The notes under the pieces: generated by a model
Told to the model about the DNA's origin: nothing
The model's input: only the letters and a program-made list of their open reading frames with translations
Database searches by the model: none
In this document: in pieces, positions 10,883-19,276 of the stretch
Layout: each line of letters begins with the position of its first letter
Position numbering within the stretch: position 1 is the first letter of the stretch
Source of the DNA: Sandaracinaceae bacterium
Lineage (GTDB): Bacteria; Myxococcota_A; Polyangia; Polyangiales; Sandaracinaceae
Assembly: GCA_020633195.1 (NCBI GenBank)
Contig: JACKEC010000020.1
Span: forward strand, 1 to 64,000
Direction: 5' to 3'
DNA: 64,000 nucleotides
Translations under genes and position numbers: made by a program

Positions 10883-10948
10883 CGGCACCTGAATCCCAAG
10901 GCGCGCGGCCCCGTCTGGGTAGAACGCCCGACCTCGACGACGACAGCC

Positions 10949-10956
10949 AAGGAGAA
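10949..10956 (+). promoter_or_regulatory. Strong Shine-Dalgarno site
   Basis: AAGGAGAA lies six bases before ATG 10963. It is one of the clearest ribosome-binding sites in the window and fixes the start of the zinc-ribbon lipoprotein gene. Most genes here have weak or no recognisable sites, so this pair may be well translated. Confidence 0.7.
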
Positions 10957-10962
10957 CCGACG

Positions 10963-11568
10963 ATGGATCGCCCGATGCGCTCCCGACATGGACTGACCCG
11001 ATGCCGCGCCTGCCGCGCCCACATCCACGCGGCGGCCAAGCCGAGCGAGACGACGTGCCCCTTCTGCGGTGAGAACCAGCTCGGGATCCCGCGCTCGCAG
11101 GCTCGCGGGACGATCGTCGCGGTCGGTCGCGGCGGCATCCTCGCCGCGGGCTTGATGGCCTTCTCCGCGCTCGGCTGCGGCGCCGACGACCCAACGCCCG
11201 GTCCCGTCGAGGCGCCGATCGTCGAGGCGCCGATCGTCGAGGCACCCGAGCCGATGCAGCCGATGCAGCCCGGCGAGGTCGTCGTCGCGCCGATCCCAGA
11301 GCCCGAGCCGGTCGCGCCCGAGCCGGTCGCGCCCGAGCCGGTCGTCGAGGAGCCGGCGCCCGAGCCGATCGTCGAGCGACCCCGACCGCGCCCGCGTCCC
11401 CAGCCCGATCCCGTGGCGCCCCCGGACCGCCCGATCGCCGTCCCCGCCTACGGCGTCGCGCCCCCCGATCAGTGGCGGCCGGATCCGGCCCCCGACATGC
11501 GCCCCACGCCGCGCTACGGTCTGCCGCCGATGCGTCAGCGGATCTCGCCCGAGCCCAGCGAAGGATGA
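10963..11568 (+). CDS. Zinc-ribbon, Pro/Glu-rich protein with YGxxPP tail (candidate modified substrate)
   Basis: A 201-residue protein of unusual layout. The N-terminus carries a zinc-ribbon pattern (Cys14, Cys17, Cys32, Cys35: CRAC...CPFC). A hydrophobic segment (about 54-71) ends ALGC with Cys72, so it may be membrane-inserted or lipidated. A long Pro/Glu/Val repeat region follows (VEAPI and EPVAP units). The tail holds two similar motifs, YGVAPP (163-168) and YGLPP (185-189), each rich in Tyr, Pro and Met. It ends in an ATGA overlap with the radical SAM gene. The coupling suggests it is the partner, possibly the substrate, of that enzyme; this is inference. A membrane-anchored metal-binding protein is the alternative. 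Confidence 0.75.
   Translation: MDRPMRSRHGLTRCRACRAHIHAAAKPSETTCPFCGENQLGIPRSQARGTIVAVGRGGILAAGLMAFSALGCGADDPTPGPVEAPIVEAPIVEAPEPMQPMQPGEVVVAPIPEPEPVAPEPVAPEPVVEEPAPEPIVERPRPRPRPQPDPVAPPDRPIAVPAYGVAPPDQWRPDPAPDMRPTPRYGLPPMRQRISPEPSEG
11206..11349 (+). repeat. Two sets of 15-base tandem repeats
   Basis: gtcgaggcgccgatc is repeated exactly at 11206-11220 and 11221-11235, with a partial third copy. gagccggtcgcgccc is repeated at 11305-11319 and 11320-11334, followed by a diverged copy. They encode VEAPI and EPVAP steps in the zinc-ribbon protein and keep the reading frame. Confidence 0.8.
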
Positions 11569-12902
11569 GCGAGCGGCCTCGCCCTCGGCCGCCCGTCGGC
11601 GTCGCCGACGAGCGACCGTCCGAGCTCGTGCGCGGCGCGGTCTCCGACGGCGGCGTCACCTACTGCGTCTGGGAGATCACGCTCGCGTGCGACCTCGGGT
11701 GCCGCCACTGCGGCTCGCGCGCGGGCAAGGCGCGGCCCGACGAGCTGAGCACCGCGGAGTGCCTCGACGTGGTTCGCCAGCTCGAGGAGCTCGGGATCCG
11801 CGAGGTCACGCTCATCGGCGGTGAGGCCTACCTGCGCGACGACTGGGACGTCATCGCCGCCGAGATCGTCGAGCGCGGCATGCGCGTCGGGATCACCACC
11901 GGCGGCCGCGACTTCGACGACGAGCGCGTGCAGCGCGCGGTCGACGCGGGGGTCTCGACGATCAGCGTCTCGATCGACGGCCTCGAGCAGACCCACGACC
12001 TCCAGCGCGGCGCGCGCGGCTCCTGGCGCACGGCGCGCGAGTCGGCCGAGCGGATCGCGAAGACGCCGATCCGGCTGGCGACCAACACGCAGATCAACCG
12101 CCTCTCGATGCCCGAGCTGGTGGCGATGGCGGACCTCCTCGAGGAGATCGGGAGCCAGGCCTGGCAGCTCCAGCTCACCGTGCCGATGGGCCGCGCCGCG
12201 GACCGCCCGGAGCTCCTGCTCCAGCCTCACGACCTGCTCGAGCTCTTCCCGCTGCTCGCTTGGATCAAGAAAGAGAAGCTGACGCCGCGCGGCATCGCCG
12301 TGTTCCCCGGCAACAACATCGGCTACTTCGGCCCCTACGAGGAGGCGCTGCGCTACGGGGGCCACGGCGGCACCCACTGGGCCGGCTGCGGCGCGGGGAC
12401 CGCGTGCATCGGCGTCGAGGCCGACGGCAAGATCAAGGGCTGCCCCTCGCTGCCCTCCGACACCTACACCGGCGGCAACTTCCGCGGCGACGTGCTCACC
12501 GAGGTCGTCGCCGGCACGCCCGAGCTCACCCACATCGGGCAGCGCACCGCCGAGGACCTGTGGGGGTTCTGCCGCACCTGCTACTACGCCGACATCTGCA
12601 AGGCGGGTTGCACCTGGACGGCGCAGGTGCTCATGGGTCGACCGGGCAACAACCCGTACTGCATCCACCGCCAGCTCGCCTACGAGAAGGAGGGCCTCCG
12701 CGAGACCCTCGTGAAGGTGGAGAAGGCGCCGGGGCAGCCGTTCGATCACGGCCGCTTCGAGACCCGCCTCGAGCCGCTCGGCGACGCGCCGGAGTCCCCG
12801 ACGATCCTCGGCGTCCCGCTCGCCGAGGTCATGGCGCTCACCCCGAGCAGCCCCGGGATCCTCTCCAAGGAGGAGGGCAAGCACCGCCTGCGGATCCTGT
12901 AG
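11565..12902 (+). CDS. Radical SAM/SPASM enzyme
   Basis: A 445-residue enzyme. The radical SAM cluster motif CxxxCxxC is Cys42, Cys46, Cys49 (CDLGCRHC), followed by a GGEAY segment for SAM binding and SVSIDG strand signatures. The C-terminal third is a SPASM-type domain with many Cys (CGAGTACIG, GCPSLPS, FCRTCYYADICKAGC, NPYC), expected to hold auxiliary 4Fe-4S clusters. SPASM enzymes mostly modify ribosomal peptides or enzyme side chains. The ATG at 11565 overlaps the stop of the zinc-ribbon gene (ATGA) and follows GCGAAGG. The sequence around CxxxCxxC, with SRAGKARPDEL and LIGGEAYLR, resembles maturases I associate with myxobacterial peptide-modifying systems; I cannot name the family with certainty. 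Confidence 0.9.
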   Translation: MSERPRPRPPVGVADERPSELVRGAVSDGGVTYCVWEITLACDLGCRHCGSRAGKARPDELSTAECLDVVRQLEELGIREVTLIGGEAYLRDDWDVIAAEIVERGMRVGITTGGRDFDDERVQRAVDAGVSTISVSIDGLEQTHDLQRGARGSWRTARESAERIAKTPIRLATNTQINRLSMPELVAMADLLEEIGSQAWQLQLTVPMGRAADRPELLLQPHDLLELFPLLAWIKKEKLTPRGIAVFPGNNIGYFGPYEEALRYGGHGGTHWAGCGAGTACIGVEADGKIKGCPSLPSDTYTGGNFRGDVLTEVVAGTPELTHIGQRTAEDLWGFCRTCYYADICKAGCTWTAQVLMGRPGNNPYCIHRQLAYEKEGLRETLVKVEKAPGQPFDHGRFETRLEPLGDAPESPTILGVPLAEVMALTPSSPGILSKEEGKHRLRIL

Positions 12903-12911
12903 CCCGGCCCC

Positions 12912-13550
12912 TCAGATCTGGTCGAGGCCGAGCGCGCGGTACATGTCGTCCTCGATGCGCGCCCACATGCGTCGCGCGCCGGTCCAGTTGAGGTGGACGC
13001 CGTCGAGGGCCTCGAACTCGTCGTCGCCCGGATCGATCGCCTCGCCGCAGCGGGACGCGCGCGCCCCCGCGATCTGCGCCTGGCGGACGCGCGGGATCCG
13101 CGCCGACCAGCCGGGGCGGCCCCCGTTGACGGGCAGGAGCATCACCACGCGCGGGGCGCCGCGGTCGCAGAGGGCGTCGATGAAGTCGCGCACGCGGGCG
13201 GTGTACTCGCGCGTCCACGCCTCCTCGTCGCGCCACGCGATCCAGTCGCCGCCGGACATGTGGAGGGCCTGCACGTCGTTGCCGCCCGTGAGCACGATGA
13301 CCATCGCGTAGCGGTCGAGCGGCGCGAGCCGCGGGACCTGCGCCTGCCAGTCGTAGAAGTCGGGCCGCGCGAACCCGGACGCCCCGCGCGAGCGCCGGAC
13401 GAGGGAGTAGCCCCATCGGCCGAGCTCGGTCTCGACGGTGCGGCCGGCGGCGCCGTTGACCGACGAGCTGCCGACCATCAACACCTCCGTCTGCGCGTGC
13501 GCCAGCGACGGCGCGGCGAGCAGCGCGAGGCAGAGCGCGGCGCCCCTCAC
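12912..13550 (-). CDS. Exported SGNH-type hydrolase
   Basis: A 212-residue secreted protein with a clear signal peptide (LCLALLAAPSLAHA). It has an SGNH layout: block I reads VGSSS (28-30) where GDS is usual, block III-like GGND, and the catalytic Asp/His pair in DGVHLN (Asp183, His186). The family covers esterases, lipases and acetyl-polysaccharide hydrolases; it looks closest to the DUF459-like group. Two GTG codons are possible starts; 13550 forms a GTGA overlap with the stop of the upstream kinase, so I prefer it to 13553. It is co-oriented and coupled with that kinase. Substrate unknown; polysaccharide or peptidoglycan O-deacetylation would suit its exported location. Confidence 0.78.
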   Translation of the reverse strand: MRGAALCLALLAAPSLAHAQTEVLMVGSSSVNGAAGRTVETELGRWGYSLVRRSRGASGFARPDFYDWQAQVPRLAPLDRYAMVIVLTGGNDVQALHMSGGDWIAWRDEEAWTREYTARVRDFIDALCDRGAPRVVMLLPVNGGRPGWSARIPRVRQAQIAGARASRCGEAIDPGDDEFEALDGVHLNWTGARRMWARIEDDMYRALGLDQI

Positions 13551-15244
13551 CACTCGCTCGCGATCGGACGCCCGCGGCGTCGGGTCCCCGCGCGGCGCCC
13601 CTCGGTGGTCGGCGCGGCGCGCCGGCGCCGGCCGGACGACGCCGGGGTCGGGTCGGGCCGCGTCGGCGTCGGGGCGGGCTCGGTCACCGCGACCACGGGC
13701 CCGCTGTCGGGCCGCGCCTCGGCGGCGATCGGGGCGCCGGCGTCGGGCGCCGCGACCGTCACTGGCGGCGTCGGATCGGCGGCGAGCGGGGGCGGTGGGA
13801 TCGTCGGAGTGGTCACCGTCGGCGGATCGTCCGACATCAACGCCAAGACCACCAAGAACGAGGAGCCGCCCGCGCCGAGGAGGATCACGAGCACCGCGAG
13901 CGCGAGCACCGCCGGGTGGACCCGGATCCCCTCCGCGGGCTGCGCGGCGATGCTCGGGGTGAGCGGCGGCGGCGGCGCGGCGAACGGATCGGGCGCGGCG
14001 GACGGCGGGGGGATCGTGTCCGGGCCGGGGAGCGGCGCGAGCTCGTCGTCGCCGAGGCGCTCCATCCGCTCGGCGAGGTCGTTCGAGAACACCGTCTTCT
14101 CGTCGGCGACGTCGTCGAGGCCGGGCAGCACCTGGGTCGGGGCGTCGTGCGTGCCCGCCCCGGAGAGGCTGTCGCCCGTGTCCCCGGACTCGAGCTCCTC
14201 GATGTCCTCGGCGCTGAGCGTCATCGTCTCGAGCGCCTTCCCCGCCCCGGGGTCGACGCGCGGCAGGTCGAGGGTGAAGCCCGAGACGTTGGACGGGAGC
14301 TTCTCGCGGTCCTTCTCGATGCGCTCGGCCATCACCGCGGCGAGGAGCGAGCCGAGCGCCGACTCGTGCAGCGACGCCGCCCGCGGGTGCACGTCGACGA
14401 GCGCCGAGCGGAGCTCGCGCGCGGTCTGGTAGCGGTCCTCGGGCGCCTTCGCCATCGCCTTGAGCAGCACTCCGTCGAGCCCCGCCGGCAGGTCCGGCGC
14501 GTAGCGGCTCGGCGGGATCACGTCGGGGTGACGGACGGCGTTGAGCACGTCGAGGTCGGAGGCGCCGTCGAAGCGGCGGCGCATCGTCAGGATCTCCCAG
14601 AGGACCACGCCGAGCGCGTAGACGTCGCCGCGCCGGTCGAGGTTCTGCGCGAACGCGTGCTCGGGCGACATGTAACGAAACTTGCCCTTGATCGAGCCGC
14701 CGCCGGTCTGCTGCACCCGCCCCTGCGCCTTGGCGACGCCGAAGTCGATGAGCTTCACGTTGCCCTGGTAGCTGATCAGGATGTTCTGCGGGCTCACGTC
14801 CCGGTGCACGACGCCGAGGAGCTCGCCCCGCTCGTCGCGCGTCTCGTGCGCCGCGTGCAGCCCGTCGGCGACCTTGATCGCGATGTGGATCGCGAGGTCC
14901 GGCGAGAGGCGGCGGCCGCGCTTGCCGAGCGCGCGAAAGAGCTGCCCGAGCGAGCAGCCGTGGACGTACTCCATGACGAGGAAGTGGTGGCCGTCGAGCT
15001 CGCGCAGCTCCTCCACGTGGACCACGTTGGGGTGCTGGATGCGCGCGCTCAGGAGCGCCTCGTCCACGAACATCTGAACGAAGGTCGGGTCCTCGGCGAG
15101 GTGCGGGTGGACCACCTTGATCGCCACGAGCTTCGCGAAGCCCGCCGCTCCGGCCCGGCGCCCGAGGAACAGGGTCGCCATCCCGCCCGACTTGAGCTCC
15201 GCGACGATCTCGTAGACGCCGATCTTGTCGCCGACGGAGAACAT
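13547..15244 (-). CDS. Ser/Thr protein kinase with single membrane helix
   Basis: A 565-residue kinase. Kinase domain about 10-290: SGGMATLF loop, VAIK (Lys43), HRDVSPQN with Asp149 and Ser151 replacing the usual Lys, DFG at 167-169, MSPEH activation end. A long Asp/Glu- and Thr-rich cytoplasmic linker carries likely autophosphorylation sites (SGDTGDSLSGAGT). A membrane helix (HPAVLALAVLVILLGAGG) is near 447-465. The periplasmic tail is Pro/Asp/Ala-rich and ends in basic residues, without a PEGA domain. It is coupled to the downstream SGNH hydrolase and divergent (47 bases) from the TPR/MopE lipoprotein pair, which may share its promoter region. Confidence 0.92.
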   Translation of the reverse strand: MFSVGDKIGVYEIVAELKSGGMATLFLGRRAGAAGFAKLVAIKVVHPHLAEDPTFVQMFVDEALLSARIQHPNVVHVEELRELDGHHFLVMEYVHGCSLGQLFRALGKRGRRLSPDLAIHIAIKVADGLHAAHETRDERGELLGVVHRDVSPQNILISYQGNVKLIDFGVAKAQGRVQQTGGGSIKGKFRYMSPEHAFAQNLDRRGDVYALGVVLWEILTMRRRFDGASDLDVLNAVRHPDVIPPSRYAPDLPAGLDGVLLKAMAKAPEDRYQTARELRSALVDVHPRAASLHESALGSLLAAVMAERIEKDREKLPSNVSGFTLDLPRVDPGAGKALETMTLSAEDIEELESGDTGDSLSGAGTHDAPTQVLPGLDDVADEKTVFSNDLAERMERLGDDELAPLPGPDTIPPPSAAPDPFAAPPPPLTPSIAAQPAEGIRVHPAVLALAVLVILLGAGGSSFLVVLALMSDDPPTVTTPTIPPPPLAADPTPPVTVAAPDAGAPIAAEARPDSGPVVAVTEPAPTPTRPDPTPASSGRRRRAAPTTEGRRAGTRRRGRPIASEW

Positions 15245-15291
15245 CCCGATGCCCTCGCAGGCTATCCCCCTTCGCGCTTAGAATCGAGGAC

Positions 15292-16062
15292 GTGCGCTGG
15301 GGCTTGCCGATCGTCGTCGCCGCCGGGCTGCTGGCCGTGGCTCCGGCGGAGCGCGCGTTCGCGCAGGACGCGTCGGCGTCGGAGACCGCCGCGGCGCGTC
15401 GCCTCTTCGAGGAGGGCGTGGCCGCGCTCGAGGAGGGCCGCTTCGAAGACGCGCGCGAGCGGTTCGAGCGCTCCTACGGGCTGGTCCCCCGCGCGAGCAC
15501 GCTCCTGAACCTCGCGACCGCGCAGGCCGAGCTGGGGCAGATCGTCGAGGCGATCGAGACCTACCGGCGCTTCATCGCCGAGGCCTCGGGCCGCGACGCG
15601 CGGCACCGCCGCGACGCGGAGGCGATGATCGACGAGCTGCAGCCCCGCGTCGCGAGCGTCGACCTGACGATCCCCGATCGCGAGCCCGGAGACGTCGTGC
15701 GCCTCGACGGCCGCGACCTGCCGACGGCCGCGCTCGACGTCGCGCTGCCGATGAGCCCGGGCTCGCATCGGCTCGTGGTCCGCCGCGACGGAGTGGAGAT
15801 CGGCGCGGTCGAGCTCGTGCTCGTCGACGGAGAGCGGCGCAGCGTCGAGGTCGCGCTCCACCCGCCACCCCCGGCGGTCGAGGTGCCGATCGAGGTCGCG
15901 CCGCCGCCTCCGGAGGACGACTCCGGGCTCGTGATCGGGCTCGGCGTGGGCATCGGCGTCGCGGTGGTCGCGATCGTCGTGGGCGTCGCGCTCGGCGTCG
16001 CGCTGTCGAGCGGGGAGGAGCCCTTCGTGGGCAACCTCGGCCCGGGGATGGTCACGTTCTGA
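15292..16062 (+). CDS. TPR and PEGA-like exported protein with C-terminal helix
   Basis: A 256-residue protein. The signal peptide ends at AFAQD. Two to three TPR-like repeats follow (LFEEGVAALEEGRFEDARERF..., residues about 35-110), then a PEGA-like beta domain (VRLDGRDLP...SPGSHRLVV), a Pro-rich spacer and a Gly/Val-rich helix (GLVIGLGVGIGVAVVAIVVG, about 218-240). The start is GTG 15292. Its TGA overlaps the ATG of the next gene (TGATG, 16060-16064). Same architecture as the proteins at 4509 and 37159. It is divergent from a Ser/Thr kinase gene. A scaffold or sensor in the cell envelope is likely; no enzymatic motif seen. Confidence 0.82.
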   Translation: MRWGLPIVVAAGLLAVAPAERAFAQDASASETAAARRLFEEGVAALEEGRFEDARERFERSYGLVPRASTLLNLATAQAELGQIVEAIETYRRFIAEASGRDARHRRDAEAMIDELQPRVASVDLTIPDREPGDVVRLDGRDLPTAALDVALPMSPGSHRLVVRRDGVEIGAVELVLVDGERRSVEVALHPPPPAVEVPIEVAPPPPEDDSGLVIGLGVGIGVAVVAIVVGVALGVALSSGEEPFVGNLGPGMVTF

Positions 16063-17927
16063 TGCGACACACCCTCCTCGTCGCCGCGCTGCTCGCGGGC
16101 TGCTCGACGCAGACCCAGCTCGTGGTCGTGGTCGAGACGAACCTGGACGTGCCCACCGAGCTCGACTCGGTCGAGGTCTCCGTGCTCAACCCGGACGGCG
16201 TGTCGACGGTCACCCCGCAGCCGCTCGTCGGGCCTGACGCGCCTTCCTTCCCCCTGACCCTCGGCGTGGTCCCGGGCGGTGACGCGCTCGGCCCCATCAC
16301 CGTCACCGCGACCGGCCGGCTCGGCGGTGTGGAGGTGGTGCGGCAGCGCGCGGAGGTCACGCTGGTGCCCGGCGAGACGCGCACGCTGCTGCTCGTCCTC
16401 TACCGCTCGTGCGCGGGTCGCGAGTGCGCCGCGTCGGCCACCTGCGACGCCGCGGGCTGCGTGGGGCTCGAGCGCCCCGACCTGCCCGCGTGGACGGGGA
16501 CGCCGCCCACCTTCGACGACTCCGATCCGTGCCTCGCGATGCGCTGGGACGTGGACGGCGACGGAGAGGGCAGCCTCGCGTGCGGCGGCACGGACTGCGA
16601 CGACGACGAGCCGCTCGCGAGCGCGGGGGCCACCGAAGACTGCGACAGCATCGACAACGACTGCGACGGGATGACGGACGAGGGCTGCGGCTGCGCCCCG
16701 CTCGACGCGATGGAGGAGTGCGCGACGTCCTGTGGCGCGCCCGGCGACCGCGTGTGCACGGCGATGGGGTGGACGGCGTGCGCGCCGCGCGCGGAGGTCT
16801 GCAACGGGACCGACGACGACTGCGACGGGATGACCGACGAGGCCTTCGACTACGTCCCGTCGGCGCCGGTGGCGCTGACAGAGAAGGAGCGCGCGTCGCT
16901 CGACCCCGACGTGATCTGGACCGGCGACCGCTACGCGATGGTCTGGCACGACGACATCGACGATCGCGGCGTGTACTTCCGGACGCTCGACGCGAGCGGC
17001 GCGCCGATGATGGACCCGCTGCAGATCTCCGACGAGGGCCGGATGCCGGCCATCGCGTGGAGCGGCTCGACCTACGGCGTGCTGTGGTGGAGCCGGGAGA
17101 CGGTGATCTGCGGGACGGACTGCACGCTGCTCCTCGACCGCATGTACTTCGAGGTGCTCGGGCCCGACGGCGCGATCCTCGCCGGCCCCGAGCGCGTCGA
17201 GCCGGACGCGGCCAACGAGCCGCGGCCCAACGTGGTGTGGGACGGCACGTCCTTCGTGCTCGGCTACCGCGGAGACGACCCCTACCTCGAGGCGCGCGAC
17301 GAGATGGGCGACCGCGTCGGCCCGCGGATCTCGGTGCCGGTGTCTCGCGAGGCGACGTTCGATCTCGTGTTCACGGGGAGCCGCTTCGCGCTGGCCTACG
17401 CGAGCGGCAACAGCGACGCGTACTTCACGCAGGGGGACCTGGCCGCGTTCCCCCCGACGGACATCGTGGTGGGGACCTTCGATCGCCCGGAGAGCCCCTC
17501 GATGGTCTGGACCGGCGACGGCTTCCTGATGGGGGTCGGCACGCGCTCGCGCCTGCTCGCGGACGGCACCCTCAGCCTCGTCGTCCTCGACGCGGCGGGC
17601 GCCCCGCAGGGGACGCCGACCACGTTGACCTCACGCCTCGATCGCTCGTCGCCGTTCGGTGGCAACGACCCGCCCGGGATGGCCATGGGCCTCGGCGAGG
17701 CCGTCGTCGTGTGGCCGGACGCCGCCGCGATGGAGCCCGGCCTGCGCTTCGTCCGAGTGGCCCCGGACGGCTCCAGCCTCCAGGCGGCGACGCCCCTCCC
17801 GGGCCTCGGCGGATCGCCCCACCAGACCTCGGTGGCCTGGTCCGGCACGAGCTACGGCGTGGTATGGGTCGAGGAGCCCGCGAGCGGCAGCGAGCAGCTC
17901 GTCTTCAGCCGCCTCGCCTGCCCCTGA
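16062..17927 (+). CDS. MopE-type lipoprotein with beta-propeller-like repeats
   Basis: A 621-residue lipoprotein. Signal peptide with lipobox LLAGC. An N-terminal beta domain (about 20-110) is followed by Cys modules (GRECAASATCDAAGC) and two MopE-type metal-binding motifs (DNDCDGMTDE and DDDCDGMTDE, about 190-265). The C-terminal 350 residues are repeated strands of the form VWTGDGFLMG, WSGSTYGVLW and WDGTSFVLGYRG, consistent with a beta-propeller. Translationally coupled to the upstream TPR protein. The convergent neighbour ends only three bases away. Likely a surface metal-binding or ligand-binding protein; ligand not readable. Confidence 0.83.
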   Translation: MRHTLLVAALLAGCSTQTQLVVVVETNLDVPTELDSVEVSVLNPDGVSTVTPQPLVGPDAPSFPLTLGVVPGGDALGPITVTATGRLGGVEVVRQRAEVTLVPGETRTLLLVLYRSCAGRECAASATCDAAGCVGLERPDLPAWTGTPPTFDDSDPCLAMRWDVDGDGEGSLACGGTDCDDDEPLASAGATEDCDSIDNDCDGMTDEGCGCAPLDAMEECATSCGAPGDRVCTAMGWTACAPRAEVCNGTDDDCDGMTDEAFDYVPSAPVALTEKERASLDPDVIWTGDRYAMVWHDDIDDRGVYFRTLDASGAPMMDPLQISDEGRMPAIAWSGSTYGVLWWSRETVICGTDCTLLLDRMYFEVLGPDGAILAGPERVEPDAANEPRPNVVWDGTSFVLGYRGDDPYLEARDEMGDRVGPRISVPVSREATFDLVFTGSRFALAYASGNSDAYFTQGDLAAFPPTDIVVGTFDRPESPSMVWTGDGFLMGVGTRSRLLADGTLSLVVLDAAGAPQGTPTTLTSRLDRSSPFGGNDPPGMAMGLGEAVVVWPDAAAMEPGLRFVRVAPDGSSLQAATPLPGLGGSPHQTSVAWSGTSYGVVWVEEPASGSEQLVFSRLACP

Positions 17928-17930
17928 TCC

Positions 17931-19265
17931 TCAGTTCGTCTCGCAGAAGCCGAAGGCGGGGTAGCAGTCCGTGGCGGGGTCGCCGACCGGCGGGAGGCAG
18001 AAGTAGTCGTAGCGGCCGGCGGGCATGTCCTCGGTGTCGCTGCCCATCGGCAGGATGCGGTGGAAGGCGAGGCCGCCCTCGACCTCGATGCTGCTCGTGC
18101 CCAGGCCGCAGCGCGCGCCGTGCGTGTGGCCCGACGCGGAGCCCACCGTCGCGCTGATGGAGAACGGCACGTCGTCTTCGATCGTGAACGAGCCGCTGCC
18201 CCCGAAGGACACCGAGTGGACGTGCGCGTCGAAGCCGCCGCGCAGCGTGCGGCAGTTGGTGAGCGCGGGGGCGCACCCGGCGCCGGCGCAGATCAGGCCG
18301 GGCCCGCCGCCCTCGAAGGTGTCGGCGACGTTCGGCTCGGTCTCCATCGTGCCCGGGATCGGGCGTCGGCCGACCTCGCAGACGATGCCGTGCTCGTGGT
18401 CGCACGCGAGGCCCTCGTCGATGAGGGTGTCGCAGTCCTCGTCCTGCCCGTTGCAGTACTCGTCGGGGGGCACGCACTCGCCGGTGGGGAAGCCCATGTC
18501 GCAGACGCCGAGGCCCGGGGTCCCGCAGTTCGTCACGCAGGTCGTGCAGTACTCGACGCCTCCGTCCGCGACGCTGCCGTCGGGCACGCCTCCGTCGAGG
18601 AAGCCGGACGGGATGTCGATGCAGCCGATCCCGATCGCGCAGAAGAAGCCCGGCGGGCAGGCGCCGGGCCGCGCCACGCCGACGCACACGCTGGACTCGC
18701 AGACCGGGTCCGAGCACGGGTCGATGGTGCTGCAGTCCGTCGTGTCCACGCACTCGTTGTCGCACACGCCGCGCGGGCAGAAGCGGACGTCGCACTCGCT
18801 GCCGACGCAGTCGTCGCCGGGCTCGCAGGCCTCGCCGCCGCAGACCGAGCGCGCGTCCTGGCACATGCCGTCGATGCACGTGTTCGTCGATCCGCGGCAG
18901 GTCACGCCCCGGCACGACGCGCTGATGAAGACGACGACGCCGGTGTCGCGGCGTACCTCGGCGATGACGAGCCGCTCGGCGCGGACGATCCCCGCCTCGT
19001 CGAGGAGCTGCACGCGGACGTCGACGGTGCCGGGCGACGCCTGGAGCTCTGCGACCCGCGCCGGCCGGATGAAGGTCGTCTCCTCCACGTCCTCCGTCAC
19101 CTCTTCGTCGCCGACGACGGTGCGGACCTGGGTGAACTCGATCTGGGGCACCAGGTCGGTCTGGAGCTCGACCACGACGAGCACCTTGGGCCCGAGCCCA
19201 CAGCTCGCCGCCAGCAGCGAGAGGGCCGGGACACCGAGCGCGAGCCACCGACGACGACCGAACAA
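17931..19265 (-). CDS. Cys-rich MopE-type lipoprotein
   Basis: A 444-residue lipoprotein. Signal peptide LALGVPALSLLAASC. The N-terminal beta domain (VLVVVELQTDLVPQIEFTQV...) resembles that of the lipoprotein at 16062 (VVVVETNLDVPTELDSVEV). Next is a Cys-rich middle with many CxxxxC pairs, a DGG/DGS linker, one MopE motif (DEDCDTLIDE) and a His-containing C-terminal domain (FDAHVHSVSFGG, SGHTHGARC). TTG 19265 is the best start: it follows GGAGG closely and lies just after the stop of the upstream PEGA kinase (19277), so the two form an operon. No ATG or GTG lies between the kinase stop and the signal peptide. Confidence 0.78.
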   Translation of the reverse strand: MFGRRRWLALGVPALSLLAASCGLGPKVLVVVELQTDLVPQIEFTQVRTVVGDEEVTEDVEETTFIRPARVAELQASPGTVDVRVQLLDEAGIVRAERLVIAEVRRDTGVVVFISASCRGVTCRGSTNTCIDGMCQDARSVCGGEACEPGDDCVGSECDVRFCPRGVCDNECVDTTDCSTIDPCSDPVCESSVCVGVARPGACPPGFFCAIGIGCIDIPSGFLDGGVPDGSVADGGVEYCTTCVTNCGTPGLGVCDMGFPTGECVPPDEYCNGQDEDCDTLIDEGLACDHEHGIVCEVGRRPIPGTMETEPNVADTFEGGGPGLICAGAGCAPALTNCRTLRGGFDAHVHSVSFGGSGSFTIEDDVPFSISATVGSASGHTHGARCGLGTSSIEVEGGLAFHRILPMGSDTEDMPAGRYDYFCLPPVGDPATDCYPAFGFCETN

Positions 19266-19269
19266 CGCG

Positions 19270-19274
19270 CCTCC
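19270..19274 (-). promoter_or_regulatory. Shine-Dalgarno site deciding a TTG start
   Basis: GGAGG on the minus strand lies four bases before TTG 19265 and partly fills the short gap after the kinase stop (TAG 19279-19277). It supports the rare TTG start of the lipoprotein gene. Confidence 0.5.
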
Positions 19275-19276
19275 GG

